Source: Methylococcaceae bacterium UBA659 (GTDB lineage Bacteria; Pseudomonadota; Gammaproteobacteria; Methylococcales; Methylomonadaceae). From it: DNA of 22,205 nt. The notes beneath the pieces were generated by a model, which was not told where the DNA came from, did no database searches, and saw only the letters and a program-made list of their open reading frames with translations. The translations under genes were made by a program, and so were the position numbers. Where the stretch lies: assembly GCA_002299495.1 (NCBI GenBank), contig DBNZ01000207.1:1-22205 (forward strand), written 5' to 3'. Positions 7,863 through 16,048 of this stretch are shown here, piece by piece; the stretch's first letter is position 1; every line of letters begins with the position of its first letter.

Positions 7863-8321
7863 AAAGTCACCCAAGAATTATTCCAAGCCTTATAGAGTAA
7901 GCCGCACAAGATAAATTGGCAAACGGCAAAGACGGTTAATCAACCAAGGTGGCAAGCCCATCTTAGGGTTTTCCGTAAATAGTATCCGCCTGACATTCAT
8001 GCCCACAGAATCCGAACTCAAACCGGCATTGCCATTCGATTTTGGATAGTGCCTAAGAAATTTCTTAACTCCACTTACAAATCATAAGGTTAATTAAATC
8101 AACCCAGAACGGGTGTAAAGCTTTTCGGTTGATGAAAACTTCCGTAAAATAGCCTTCATCAGCGAAACCAACATCAATACCGCGTTGAACGCTTTGGCCC
8201 GGCTTAAAAATGATCCGGGATTTCTATTGACCCTGCGTCAAAAACCCCTAGCGACTATCTAAGGCGCCTTGATACATTTTCAACAATTCCTAATGAAATT
8301 ACCCTCAAAACGCCGCAAACC
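7863..8321. other. 459-base divergent intergenic region between trxB and ftsK
   Basis: No convincing gene is seen here. The region must hold the divergent promoters of trxB and ftsK, but no strong sigma70 pair stands out. An interrupted palindrome, TTGAC-N5-GTCAA, lies at 8227-8241 and could be an operator. A 48-codon open frame without an ATG or GTG start (8119-8262, plus) gives a protein-like translation ending RLKNDPGFLLTLRQKPLATI. It may be a relic of a gene end or chance. Confidence 0.5.
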
Positions 8322-10613
8322 ATGTCCGCAGTGATAGAAAATAAAATTTTTCGAGGCCTGCGCGAAACGGCTGTCTTGGCTAGTTTTACCTGCGCCTTGT
8401 TTTTTCTGATTTCTTTGGTGACTTTTAACCATGAAGACGGCGGCTGGTTACACCCCCCCACCACAGATACGGTTTATAACGCGGGCGGAATAATTGGCGC
8501 TTATCTAGCAGACATTTCACTAAATTTTTTCGGCGTCGTTTCCTATTCATTCCCTGCCATCATCATTTGGCAAGGGTATCTGTTCCACCGGAAAATCTAT
8601 TTCACCCTAGAAAAAAACATCCTGATCCTGCTGGGATTTTTCTCGATCATAAGTACCATACCCGCATTGCTGCATTTATACGCCGTCAGGTTAGAGATTG
8701 AATTACCTAGGAGCAGCGCCGGTATCCTAGGGGAAGAAATTGGCGACAAGACCTTTACATTGTTCGGCAATTTAGGCGCCACCTTATTCCTAATATCCCT
8801 GCTATTGGCGGGGATTACCTTGTCCACCGGGTTTTCTTGGTTGTCATTAATCGATTTTCTTGGCAAACACATTTACATGGGGTTTGCCTTTGTCATGAAA
8901 AGGTTGGCTTCAATGTGGCAAAAGCCTAAGCCACAAACGACGCCGCAACCTAAATCCACTTACCCAACAAAAACGGCCAAAATAATACCCAACAAAGGCC
9001 TGTTAGAGAATCTTTCAGACAACGGCAACCCTCCTTCAATAGATGCTATAAATGAGAACCCCAGCCGAAAAATCACCAAAAAGACCGCACCCGTTCATAA
9101 AGACTCAAACGCCCCGTTGCCGTCTTTAGATTTTCTTGATGTCCGGGAAAACCGGGTAACCGGTTATTCCCATGCCGATTTGGAAGCAATGGCTGAAAAG
9201 GTTGAGGAAATCCTCGCCGATTTCAACGTTTCAGTGAAAGTCATTGGCTTTCATCCTGGTCCAGTGATCACCCGTTTTGAACTGGAACCCGCCGCCGGGG
9301 TCAAGGTCAGCCGCATCAGCACCTTATCCAAAGATTTGGCCCGAGCCTTATCAGTCACCAGCGTCCGCATAGTCGAAATCATCCCTGGTAAGCCGGTGGT
9401 CGGCCTAGAAATTCCCAATCGCGAACGGGAAATGGTCAACTTGCGTGACCTCTTGGCCTCAAATAGTTTTACCCAAGCAAAATCCATGCTCACCCTGTCG
9501 ATGGGTAAAGACATCTCAGGTGTCCCAATCGTTGCCGACTTGGCCAAAATGCCGCATGCGTTGGTGGCCGGCACCACCGGCTCCGGCAAATCCGTGGCCA
9601 TAAACACCATGATTTTAAGCTTGCTTTACCGCGCCTCACCTGAGCAAGTCCGGCTAATTTTGATCGACCCCAAAATGCTGGAGCTGTCCGTTTATGAAGG
9701 CATTCCGCACTTGCTGACACCCGTGGTCACCGACATGAAAGAAGCCAGCAATGCCTTACGCTGGGCCGTTGCGGAAATGGAGCGGCGGTATAAATTAATG
9801 TCGAAAATGGGAGTCAGGAACTTAGCCGGGTTCAATCAGCTCATCAGCGACGCCTCAGCCCGGGGCGAAACGATCAATGACCCAATGTGCCAATTCGACG
9901 TACCTTTACCCGAAAGTGAAGAATTACCCGTTTTAACCACTTTGCCGAGTATCGTCATCGTCATTGACGAACTAGCCGACATGATGATGATTGTTGGCAA
10001 AAAAGTGGAGGAATTTATCGCCCGTTTGGCCCAAAAAGCCCGTGCTGCCGGCATACACCTGATACTAGCCACCCAACGCCCCTCTGTGGACGTATTGACC
10101 GGTCTCATTAAGGCCAACATTCCCACCCGCATTTCATTCCAGGTGTCCTCCCGAATCGATTCCCGGACGGTCCTTGACCAAGGCGGTGCCGAAAACTTAC
10201 TAGGTAATGGCGACATGTTGTTTTTGCCATCCGGGACTAGCATACCCATTCGCGCCCACGGAGCTTTTGTTGATGACCATGAAGTCCATCGGATAGTGGA
10301 GTTTTTAAAACAGACCGCACCTCCCAATTACTTGCCTGAAATTACCCAGGAAGTTACCGACAGTAGTGACAGTTTTAGCATAAACGGAAGCGGCAACGGT
10401 AATAATGGTGAAACAGATGCGCTGTATGATGAGGCGGTCAAATTTGTAACTGATTCCCGAAAAGCGTCTATTTCAAGCGTACAAAGGCGATTTAAAATTG
10501 GCTATAACCGGGCTGCGACCATTATTGAAAGCATGGAAGCGGCGGGGGTCGTCAGCGCCGCTGAAGCCAATGGATCACGGACGGTCTTAGTGCCTCCACC
10601 GCTTCAGGATTAA
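8322..10613 (+). CDS. ftsK: DNA translocase FtsK
   Basis: FtsK anchors at the division septum and pumps DNA towards dif, where it activates XerCD to resolve chromosome dimers. The 763-residue protein has a membrane domain of about four or five helices (roughly residues 16-195). A short linker (about 196-265) is much shorter than in the 1329-residue E. coli FtsK. The RecA-like motor has Walker A GTTGSGKS at 417-424, Walker B IVIVIDE at 544-550 and ATQRPSVDVLTG. The winged-helix gamma domain, about 699-760, contains SISSVQRRFKIGYNRAA and reads KOPS sites. A Gly/Asn/Ser-rich stretch at 687-697 separates motor and gamma. The ATG lacks a visible ribosome site. The gene is followed by a terminator and not by lolA as in E. 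coli. Confidence 0.97.
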   Translation: MSAVIENKIFRGLRETAVLASFTCALFFLISLVTFNHEDGGWLHPPTTDTVYNAGGIIGAYLADISLNFFGVVSYSFPAIIIWQGYLFHRKIYFTLEKNILILLGFFSIISTIPALLHLYAVRLEIELPRSSAGILGEEIGDKTFTLFGNLGATLFLISLLLAGITLSTGFSWLSLIDFLGKHIYMGFAFVMKRLASMWQKPKPQTTPQPKSTYPTKTAKIIPNKGLLENLSDNGNPPSIDAINENPSRKITKKTAPVHKDSNAPLPSLDFLDVRENRVTGYSHADLEAMAEKVEEILADFNVSVKVIGFHPGPVITRFELEPAAGVKVSRISTLSKDLARALSVTSVRIVEIIPGKPVVGLEIPNREREMVNLRDLLASNSFTQAKSMLTLSMGKDISGVPIVADLAKMPHALVAGTTGSGKSVAINTMILSLLYRASPEQVRLILIDPKMLELSVYEGIPHLLTPVVTDMKEASNALRWAVAEMERRYKLMSKMGVRNLAGFNQLISDASARGETINDPMCQFDVPLPESEELPVLTTLPSIVIVIDELADMMMIVGKKVEEFIARLAQKARAAGIHLILATQRPSVDVLTGLIKANIPTRISFQVSSRIDSRTVLDQGGAENLLGNGDMLFLPSGTSIPIRAHGAFVDDHEVHRIVEFLKQTAPPNYLPEITQEVTDSSDSFSINGSGNGNNGETDALYDEAVKFVTDSRKASISSVQRRFKIGYNRAATIIESMEAAGVVSAAEANGSRTVLVPPPLQD

Positions 10614-10621
10614 CAACTCAA

Positions 10622-10643
10622 ATACCCCTTTAAGGGTGTTTTT
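10622..10643 (+). terminator. Intrinsic terminator after ftsK
   Basis: ATACCC at 10622-10627 pairs with GGGTGT at 10634-10639 (six pairs, one a G-U), with loop CTTTAA, and is followed by four Ts continuing into a T-rich stretch. It lies nine bases after the ftsK stop. Confidence 0.55.
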
Positions 10644-10682
10644 GTTCTTGTTGTAATCATTTTTAACCCAACTGTGAACCTA

Positions 10683-11504
10683 ATGACTAAAGCAGCTAAG
10701 ACACCTTATAAGTCGGTATTTATGTCCGACATCCATCTCGGCACCCGATCTTGTAAAGCCGATTTTTTATTGAAGACCTTAAAAAGGTTGAGCTTTGATG
10801 AAGTCTACCTTTTAGGCGACATCATTGACGGTTGGAAAATAAAACGCGGTTGGTACTGGCATCAAGACCACACCAATTTTTTACGGAAAGTGTTGAAATA
10901 TTCAAAGAACAAACGGGTGGTTTATATCGCTGGCAACCATGATGAATTTTTACGCAATTTCCTATCCCATGGTGACCTTAACGTAGGCAATGTCGAAGTA
11001 TACGATGAACTGGTCTATACCTCAGCCAGTAACAAACGTTATCTGTTAACTCATGGCGACAACTACGATATTATCACCCGATACCATAAGCAACTGGCCA
11101 TATTAGGGGATATTGGCTATGAAACCCTATTAAGCATAAACCGCCACTTCAACTGGATTAGAAGGCACATGGGGTTCGGCTATTGGTCATTGTCCAAGTT
11201 TGTCAAACATAAAGTAAAATCCGCTGTTTCTTTTATTACCCAGTTTGAAGTGGTGCTGGCTAAACACTGCATAGAGCTTGGACTTGACGGGGTGATTTGT
11301 GGGCACATTCATTCCGTGGCCAACAAAGAAATAGAAGGCGTGCACTATGTCAATTGTGGCGATTGGGTTGAATCATGCACCCTTATTGCCGAAGATTGGA
11401 ACGGCGATTTTTATGTCATTGAATATGATGCTTCCCTAGCACACGATAGCGTCCACGAAAAAATCGGTTCTGAAGAAGAACTGCATGAAGAAATGCAATC
11501 GTGA
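10683..11504 (+). CDS. Metallophosphoesterase, UDP-2,3-diacylglucosamine diphosphatase (LpxH)-like
   Basis: This 273-residue calcineurin-like phosphoesterase belongs to the LpxH-like group (COG2908 type). LpxH cleaves UDP-2,3-diacylglucosamine to lipid X and UMP in lipid A synthesis. All metal-binding motifs are visible: SDIHLG (Asp16, His18), LLGDIIDGW, AGNHDEF (Asn85, His86), LTHGDNYD and CGHIHS. An acidic tail (SEEELHEEMQ) ends the protein. The ATG at 10683 is chosen; an in-frame GTG at 10674 would add three residues, and neither has a good ribosome site. Its neighbours across the 11505-11950 island are a MJ1255/VC2487-type glycosyltransferase and a PAP2 phosphatase, a combination I recall from other gammaproteobacteria. 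It may act on a different glycolipid than lipid A, so no lpxH symbol is given. Confidence 0.85.
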   Translation: MTKAAKTPYKSVFMSDIHLGTRSCKADFLLKTLKRLSFDEVYLLGDIIDGWKIKRGWYWHQDHTNFLRKVLKYSKNKRVVYIAGNHDEFLRNFLSHGDLNVGNVEVYDELVYTSASNKRYLLTHGDNYDIITRYHKQLAILGDIGYETLLSINRHFNWIRRHMGFGYWSLSKFVKHKVKSAVSFITQFEVVLAKHCIELGLDGVICGHIHSVANKEIEGVHYVNCGDWVESCTLIAEDWNGDFYVIEYDASLAHDSVHEKIGSEEELHEEMQS

Positions 11505-11950
11505 AAATGCCCATTTCCAAGTTAACCTCACCAATACTTTTTAATATTCCTAGTTGATGCGGCTGTTCCACGAAGGCGGCAAAAACTTTTGGCTATGCAA
11601 GGTCGAAGTTTAGAATTTGCTTGTTCTTTAAGTCATGAAGGGAATACAGGAAGCGTAACGCTAGTAGGGCGGTGTACGACGCCACCCTGCGGTAGCCGTA
11701 GCGCCTGGTGCCGGAGCCTTGGCGTTATCCGCGCAGGCGTAGACAAAACGCAGGGCATCCCGACACGGCGTCAAGTCAGAGGTAGATGGCTGCGGACGCA
11801 GAGCCTACCCTTAAGCGAAATCGTAGGCGCGGGCGCGGGCGGGTCGAAGGCAATGACCGTCGCCAATTTTTGGTCGATACGGCTTTCGCAAAAAACGGCG
11901 ATGCATCCTGATACTTGTGCTTTTAATTCGTGGCTTTAACTATCGGGGGC
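11505..11950. repeat. GC-rich, hairpin-rich non-coding island
   Basis: This 446-base gap between two convergent genes is far richer in G+C (from about 11650 to 11870) than the AT-rich genes to its right. It contains several inverted repeats. At 11666-11688, AGGGCGGTGT pairs with ACGCCACCCT around an ACG loop, with one mismatch and one G-U. At 11781-11809, GGTAG and TACC arms enclose a GGCT/AGCC inner stem. A G+C repeat, GCGCGGGCGCGGGCGGG, lies near 11832. One plus-strand open frame of 116 codons (11589-11939) has an unconvincing composition. It could be a miniature transposable element, a REP-like repeat cluster, a decayed insertion sequence or a structured RNA. The sequence alone does not decide. 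Confidence 0.45.
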
Positions 11951-12991
11951 TTAATAAGATTTATGCAACACATCAACCTGGCTCCACACCGCCTCAATAT
12001 AATCTTCATCCATTGGCTTCATCCCGTCTTTTATCCAATCAACCAGCAGCTTTGATATATTTGGATACGTTACCTGTACGGTTCGGCTGTCATGCAACCA
12101 ATGTTCAATAACTGAAATATCCATATCGGTCATAGTATGGCCATAGCCCAATTCTTTTAACGCCAAAGAATTAGATATTTGCTCCATTTGTTGGTGCAAT
12201 GGTTTAGCGAGAATTTTTTTGCCTAATTGCAACGCCTCACTAGCAAGCTCAAAACCTGCATTGCTGATGATTCCGGCACAATCGTATAAATCACGCTGAA
12301 AACCATCCCTTGATAGGGGATTGCATTGAATAAATTCATACTTAGATGCTACGGGCTGTGGTGAGTATAAATGAAAATTGTAGTTTTCAAATGGTGCCAA
12401 ATACTTAATCACCTCAGTTTGATCTTCGAATGGCAGGTAAACCACAATTTTGTTTTTTTGAATTTTAGTTGGTAACTCTGGTGTTTCGATGATAGGAGGC
12501 AGTATGGGCTGGCCAAAATGATGCCAATGCAAACCGATACCAATATCAGCCGGAGCAAAATGTTTCATAACTTGGACCGCTATAAGGTCGGCGCCTGAAC
12601 GGGGAATGCTATAATTAAACGCATATTGATGCCCAACACCTAATACTTTTTTTCCTTGCCTTTTAGCTGCCCAAGCGGTAACAGGCTCAAAATCACACAC
12701 AATCAAATCATAACTTGTTAAATCGAGTTCTTTTATATCCCTGAGAAAAGTCATGGCCTTAACGTCTCGAGCCGTCTTAAGGTAACTAACCTGACCTTTT
12801 TGTGTATTGAATGTGAGTCCCGTGCGTACTTGATAGCCATCAAATATTTCCATATCAAAATATTTGTCGGCTGGACGACCCGTAAATTGGAATACTACTT
12901 CAAAACCAGCTTTAAATAGCTCTTTTGCCATCACCCTTGCCCGGGTAATATGGCCGTTACCCGTACCCTGGACCCCATAAAAAATTTTCAT
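11951..12991 (-). CDS. MJ1255/VC2487-type glycosyltransferase (GT-B fold)
   Basis: This 346-residue protein resembles the MJ1255/VC2487 family of putative GT-B glycosyltransferases, whose products are uncharacterised. The N-terminal Rossmann half opens with GVQGTGNGHITRA (residues 6-18), the Gly-rich loop of this family. The C-terminal half has SNAGFELASEALQLGKKIL at 243-261, followed by PLHQQMEQ. This resembles the donor-sugar nucleotide-binding signature of MurG and UDP-glycosyltransferases. No signal peptide or membrane segment is seen, so it probably acts at the inner face of the inner membrane. Its ATG shares one base with the PAP2 stop (TAATG), so the two are co-translated. Context with PAP2 and an LpxH-like diphosphatase suggests modification of a lipid-linked glycan; the substrate is unknown. 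Confidence 0.85.
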   Translation of the reverse strand: MKIFYGVQGTGNGHITRARVMAKELFKAGFEVVFQFTGRPADKYFDMEIFDGYQVRTGLTFNTQKGQVSYLKTARDVKAMTFLRDIKELDLTSYDLIVCDFEPVTAWAAKRQGKKVLGVGHQYAFNYSIPRSGADLIAVQVMKHFAPADIGIGLHWHHFGQPILPPIIETPELPTKIQKNKIVVYLPFEDQTEVIKYLAPFENYNFHLYSPQPVASKYEFIQCNPLSRDGFQRDLYDCAGIISNAGFELASEALQLGKKILAKPLHQQMEQISNSLALKELGYGHTMTDMDISVIEHWLHDSRTVQVTYPNISKLLVDWIKDGMKPMDEDYIEAVWSQVDVLHKSY

Positions 12992-13512
12992 TATATGACT
13001 TGACCTAAGCTTAACAACGCTGTGCTAACGCCTAAAACCACCCCCATCAATGTATCCGTTGGAAAATGCACGCCCAATACCACTCTAGAAAATCCAACTA
13101 ATGACGCCCAAAAAAACAAAGGCAACATCAACAATGGAAAAAAATACGCAATAACCGTAGCCATCATAAATGCAGCCGAGGTATGACCAGAAGGGAAGCT
13201 AAATTTATCTGCGGGAGTAATAACGCTTCTAAAATTCTTGAGCGTCGCCTCTGGGCGATTTCGTTTGAATCCGTTTTTTAAAATAAAATAGGTGGGTCGC
13301 TCAAACAAAAACGCAAGTAACATCGCTTGAAGAAAAGAGCTATGGAAGCCTTCGGTGATTAAGGTTATCAGAATAACTAATGTGTATAGCTGACCATCTC
13401 CGGTTTTTGAGAGGTATCTACTTATTTTTGCTAAATTCCCATGCATCTTTGCATTAATGAGCCAGGTAAACATGAAAACATCGCATTTATGTATTGAAAG
13501 AAGTAACTTCAT
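12991..13512 (-). CDS. PAP2-family membrane phosphatase
   Basis: Type 2 phosphatidic acid phosphatases are multi-pass membrane enzymes that remove phosphate from lipids such as phosphatidate or undecaprenyl pyrophosphate. The 173-residue protein has the complete three-part signature. K-x6-R-P is at Lys79 to Pro87. PSGH is at 107-110. S-R-x5-H-x3-D is at Ser142, Arg143, His149 and Asp153. Hydrophobic segments lie at about 41-53, 58-71, 113-137 and 155-170. It is first in a two-gene unit with the glycosyltransferase, overlapping it by one base. The role is inferred to be recycling or trimming of a lipid carrier or lipid-linked sugar made by that module. Exact specificity cannot be read from the sequence. 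Confidence 0.9.
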   Translation of the reverse strand: MKLLLSIHKCDVFMFTWLINAKMHGNLAKISRYLSKTGDGQLYTLVILITLITEGFHSSFLQAMLLAFLFERPTYFILKNGFKRNRPEATLKNFRSVITPADKFSFPSGHTSAAFMMATVIAYFFPLLMLPLFFWASLVGFSRVVLGVHFPTDTLMGVVLGVSTALLSLGQVI

Positions 13513-13749
13513 TTTTTCCTCTCAGAATCGTTAGAACAAGCTTTTTCTGCACGAGCTGTAATGCCTGTTTTATAATTATTTTTTTAATCCGACTCGACAG
13601 AATAAAGCCGTTCCGTGACAAAAAAATGAAGCCTTTTTTACAATTCTATGACAACCTTGATAAATCTGCTGAACTTTAAACTTATTTTATTTCTAGGTGC
13701 TTATACGAAGTTTTCTTCGGTTAATGACTTAACTAGCTAATTGCATGAT

Positions 13750-14148
13750 TTACTTTACAAAACAATTTTTCTCCGCATAGGCTTCTGCATCTTCCAATTT
13801 TTGCCTTAAATTTTTTGATCTTATCGGATCCCTAAAAACCCCCCCGCTTTCTCCAGCGGTATTTTTTAAGAATTTAAAAGTCTTAGCGGAATCATATTCT
13901 TCAAAACTTAACCTCTCAGCAATTTTGTCTATTTTACAACCACATGCATATTGATTTATGTAGGTAAGACCTCCATGCTGAGCAATACAATTCATCACAT
14001 ACTCCACCCTGTCTCTGGTAGGATAATCATTTTTTTTAGGATAGGTTATTTCACTAACTTCCAGTTTTTGCTGTGGGCTTACTGAACAACCGGAAACCAA
14101 GCAGATCAAAATGTATGCTATCCGATTCCATAGAGTTTTATTCTTCAT
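13750..14148 (-). CDS. Small Cys-containing lipoprotein of unknown function
   Basis: This 132-residue protein has a lipoprotein signal: a basic start MKNKTLWNR, a hydrophobic core, and lipobox LVSGC with the lipidated Cys21. Ser at the next position suggests sorting to the outer membrane by the E. coli rule. The mature part contains Cys54 in VMNCIAQHGG, CGC at 69-71, and Cys129 near the end, so two disulfides or a metal site are possible. A Gly-rich GESGGVFRD segment lies at 99-107. I have a weak recollection of similar C-x-C/GGVFRD proteins near methanol-oxidation genes of methylotrophs, but cannot confirm it. The surrounding DNA is clearly more AT-rich than the first half of the window. It stands alone, divergent from mobA. 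Confidence 0.8.
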   Translation of the reverse strand: MKNKTLWNRIAYILICLVSGCSVSPQQKLEVSEITYPKKNDYPTRDRVEYVMNCIAQHGGLTYINQYACGCKIDKIAERLSFEEYDSAKTFKFLKNTAGESGGVFRDPIRSKNLRQKLEDAEAYAEKNCFVK

Positions 14149-14254
14149 AAAAAACCTTTATTTTTTAATTCATAAAATTAATTTTTTCTTGTCTGATCCA
14201 GTAAATATAATCCAATTTTCGTTATAGTCACTTAATAATCGCCATGGAACTATT

Positions 14255-14896
14255 ATGAAATTCAATTCAAAAGTTGGCGGTGTAGTACTCGCCGGCGGTC
14301 AATCTAAACGAATGGGCAAACAAGATAAGGGCTTGGTGTGTTTTAACAACCGACCAATGGTAAGCTACAGTCTTGACGCAATGGCTCAAGTGGCAGACAA
14401 AATCATAATTAGTGCAAATAGAAATTTATTGCTTTACCAAGAATTTAATACGCAAGTCTTAGTTGATCAAGACAATGCATTTAACGGCCCTCTAGCAGGG
14501 ATTTTAGTTGCCTTAAATTATTTAAGTGATTATCCGGTTATTCTTGTTGCTCCATGTGATTGCCCATTATTTGGTTCAGAGCAATTACAAAAACTATTAG
14601 ATATGAGGGAAAAAAACAATGTAGAAATTGCAGTAGCAACAACTGGATTTACTTTTCAGCCACTATTCTTAGCTTTAACATCTACTTTAAAAAATAGCTT
14701 GGAAAATTATTTACTTAGAGGAAACCGAAAAGTTGTTTCATGGCTTAATCTTCATACCATGGTTAAAGTCGATTTTACTGGACAGGAAGAAAAATTCTTT
14801 AACGTAAATTCTCTTGATGACTTAGCTAACTTACAACGGACATTTTCAAAAACTGATGAAAAAAAAGCCGACACAACCTTGTATCGGCATTATTAA
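14255..14896 (+). CDS. mobA: Molybdenum cofactor guanylyltransferase
   Basis: MobA joins GMP from GTP to molybdopterin, making the bis-MGD cofactor used by DMSO-reductase-type enzymes such as formate dehydrogenase and nitrate reductase. The 213-residue protein opens with the nucleotidyltransferase loop VLAGGQSKRMGKQDKGL (residues 11-27), including the conserved Lys25. It also has VDQDNAFNGPLAGIL and APCDCPLF, whose Asp binds metal. The C-terminus (FFNVNSLDDLANLQ) is typical. GGA lies six bases before the ATG. The gene is AT-rich compared with the window's first half and stands alone, without moa, moe or mobB neighbours. Its final codons double as the terminator hairpin of fba on the other strand, leaving five bases between the two stops. 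Confidence 0.93.
   Translation: MKFNSKVGGVVLAGGQSKRMGKQDKGLVCFNNRPMVSYSLDAMAQVADKIIISANRNLLLYQEFNTQVLVDQDNAFNGPLAGILVALNYLSDYPVILVAPCDCPLFGSEQLQKLLDMREKNNVEIAVATTGFTFQPLFLALTSTLKNSLENYLLRGNRKVVSWLNLHTMVKVDFTGQEEKFFNVNSLDDLANLQRTFSKTDEKKADTTLYRHY
14859..14888 (-). terminator. Intrinsic terminator of fba, embedded in the mobA 3' coding end
   Basis: On the minus strand GCCGATACA and TGTGTCGGC (14867-14888) form a nine-pair stem with one G-U and a four-base loop. Eight Us follow directly (14859-14866). It lies 13 bases past the fba stop and wholly inside the mobA reading frame. Confidence 0.85.
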
Positions 14897-14901
14897 TTTG
14901 A

Positions 14902-15981
14902 TTATAGCGAATCAACAGCGTTTAATTCTTCAAACGCCTGCTCTAAACGAGTGACCATACTAACTTCACCCGCACGCTGCCAAACACGGGGATCATAGTA
15001 TTTTTTATTAGGCTTCTCATCGCCTGCTGGATTTCCAATTTGACCTTGTAGATAGCCTTCATTCTTTTTGTAATATTCCATAATACCTAACCACCTAGCC
15101 CATTGCGTGTCGGTGTCGATATTCATTTTTATTACACCGTAACTGATCGACTCCTGAATTTCTTCAGCGCTGGAACCGGATCCACCATGAAATACAAAGT
15201 CTAAGGTGTTTCCTGGAACGCTAAATTTCTCGCTCACATGTATCTGAGAATTTTGCAATATAGTTGGTGTTAACTTAACATTACCCGGCTTATAAACACC
15301 ATGAACATTACCGAATGATGCCGCTATTGTGAACTGTTCGCTAATAGCTATCAATTTTTCATAGGCATAAGCAACATCTTCTGGTTGGGTATACAAAGCA
15401 GAATGATCCATATTGGTATTGTCAACCCCATCTTCTTCGCCACCGGTACATCCTAATTCTATTTCTAAGGTCATGCCCATTTTTGCCATTCGGCGCAAAT
15501 ATTGGACACAAATTTCAATATTCTCTTCCAAACTTTCCTCTGAAAGATCAAGCATATGGGAACTAAACAATGACTTTCCTGTGTCATTGAAATGTTTTTC
15601 GCCTGCATCAAGCAAACCATCAATCCATGGAAGTAAACTTTTTGCCGCATGGTCAGTATGAAGTATTACGGGGACACCATAAACTTCAGCCACAGTATGA
15701 ACATGCTTAGCCCCTGCAATTGCCCCGAGTATGGCGGCTTTTTGCCCTTCAAGCTTTAAACCTTTACCCGCAAAATATTGCGCGCCACCATTCGAAAATT
15801 GAATGATTGCTGCAGACTTAACTTTGGCCGCCGCTTCTAAAACAGCATTTATAGATCCTGTATCAATTACATTTACAGCGGGTAATGCAAATTTATTAGC
15901 TTTACAAATTGTAAAGATTTTTTGTACATCTGTGCCTGTTACTACACCTGGCCTTACACAATCTAGGATTTTTTGTGACAT
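14902..15981 (-). CDS. fbaA: Fructose-bisphosphate aldolase, class II
   Basis: The enzyme reversibly splits fructose 1,6-bisphosphate to dihydroxyacetone phosphate and glyceraldehyde 3-phosphate. In RuMP organisms it supplies the C3 products and the triose that regenerates ribulose 5-phosphate. The 359-residue length equals E. coli FbaA, and identity runs throughout. Catalytic Asp110 and zinc ligand His111 are in LHTDHAAK, Glu175 in TLEIELGCTGGEEDGV, His227 in SFGNVHGVYKPGNV, and His265 in DFVFHGGSGS. It is the last gene of the minus-strand hxlA-hxlB-tkt-x-x-tal-fba series, 78 bases after tal, with a terminator-like hairpin in that gap. No clear ribosome site precedes the ATG. A strong terminator follows the stop. 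Confidence 0.97.
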   Translation of the reverse strand: MSQKILDCVRPGVVTGTDVQKIFTICKANKFALPAVNVIDTGSINAVLEAAAKVKSAAIIQFSNGGAQYFAGKGLKLEGQKAAILGAIAGAKHVHTVAEVYGVPVILHTDHAAKSLLPWIDGLLDAGEKHFNDTGKSLFSSHMLDLSEESLEENIEICVQYLRRMAKMGMTLEIELGCTGGEEDGVDNTNMDHSALYTQPEDVAYAYEKLIAISEQFTIAASFGNVHGVYKPGNVKLTPTILQNSQIHVSEKFSVPGNTLDFVFHGGSGSSAEEIQESISYGVIKMNIDTDTQWARWLGIMEYYKKNEGYLQGQIGNPAGDEKPNKKYYDPRVWQRAGEVSMVTRLEQAFEELNAVDSL

Positions 15982-16009
15982 CGGGATTATTTAATATGAA
16001 TTTTGTAAC

Positions 16010-16048
16010 AAAAATGCCATCCAACCAAGTTAAATCAGGTTAGATGGC
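16010..16048 (-). terminator. Terminator or attenuator between tal and fba
   Basis: GCCATC (16016-16021) and AACC (16023-16026) pair with GGTT (16038-16041) and GATGGC (16043-16048), with one C-A mismatch and an 11-base loop. On the minus strand the stem is followed by A and five Us. It leaves only 28 bases before the fba ATG at 15981. Confidence 0.7.

Noticed and set aside
11589..11939. 116-codon plus-strand open frame in the GC-rich island
   Set aside because: No ribosome site, no recognisable domain, odd composition rich in Arg, Gly, Ser and Cys, and it overlaps the hairpins. It looks like a by-product of high G+C.
13494..13679. 61-codon plus-strand open frame overlapping the start of the PAP2 gene
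   Set aside because: It overlaps a well-supported gene on the other strand and its low-complexity Phe/Arg-rich translation matches nothing known.
13706..13719. Small hairpin CGAAG-TTTT-CTTCG downstream of the lipoprotein gene
   Set aside because: A five-pair stem without a following U tract; a chance structure is likely in this AT-rich gap.
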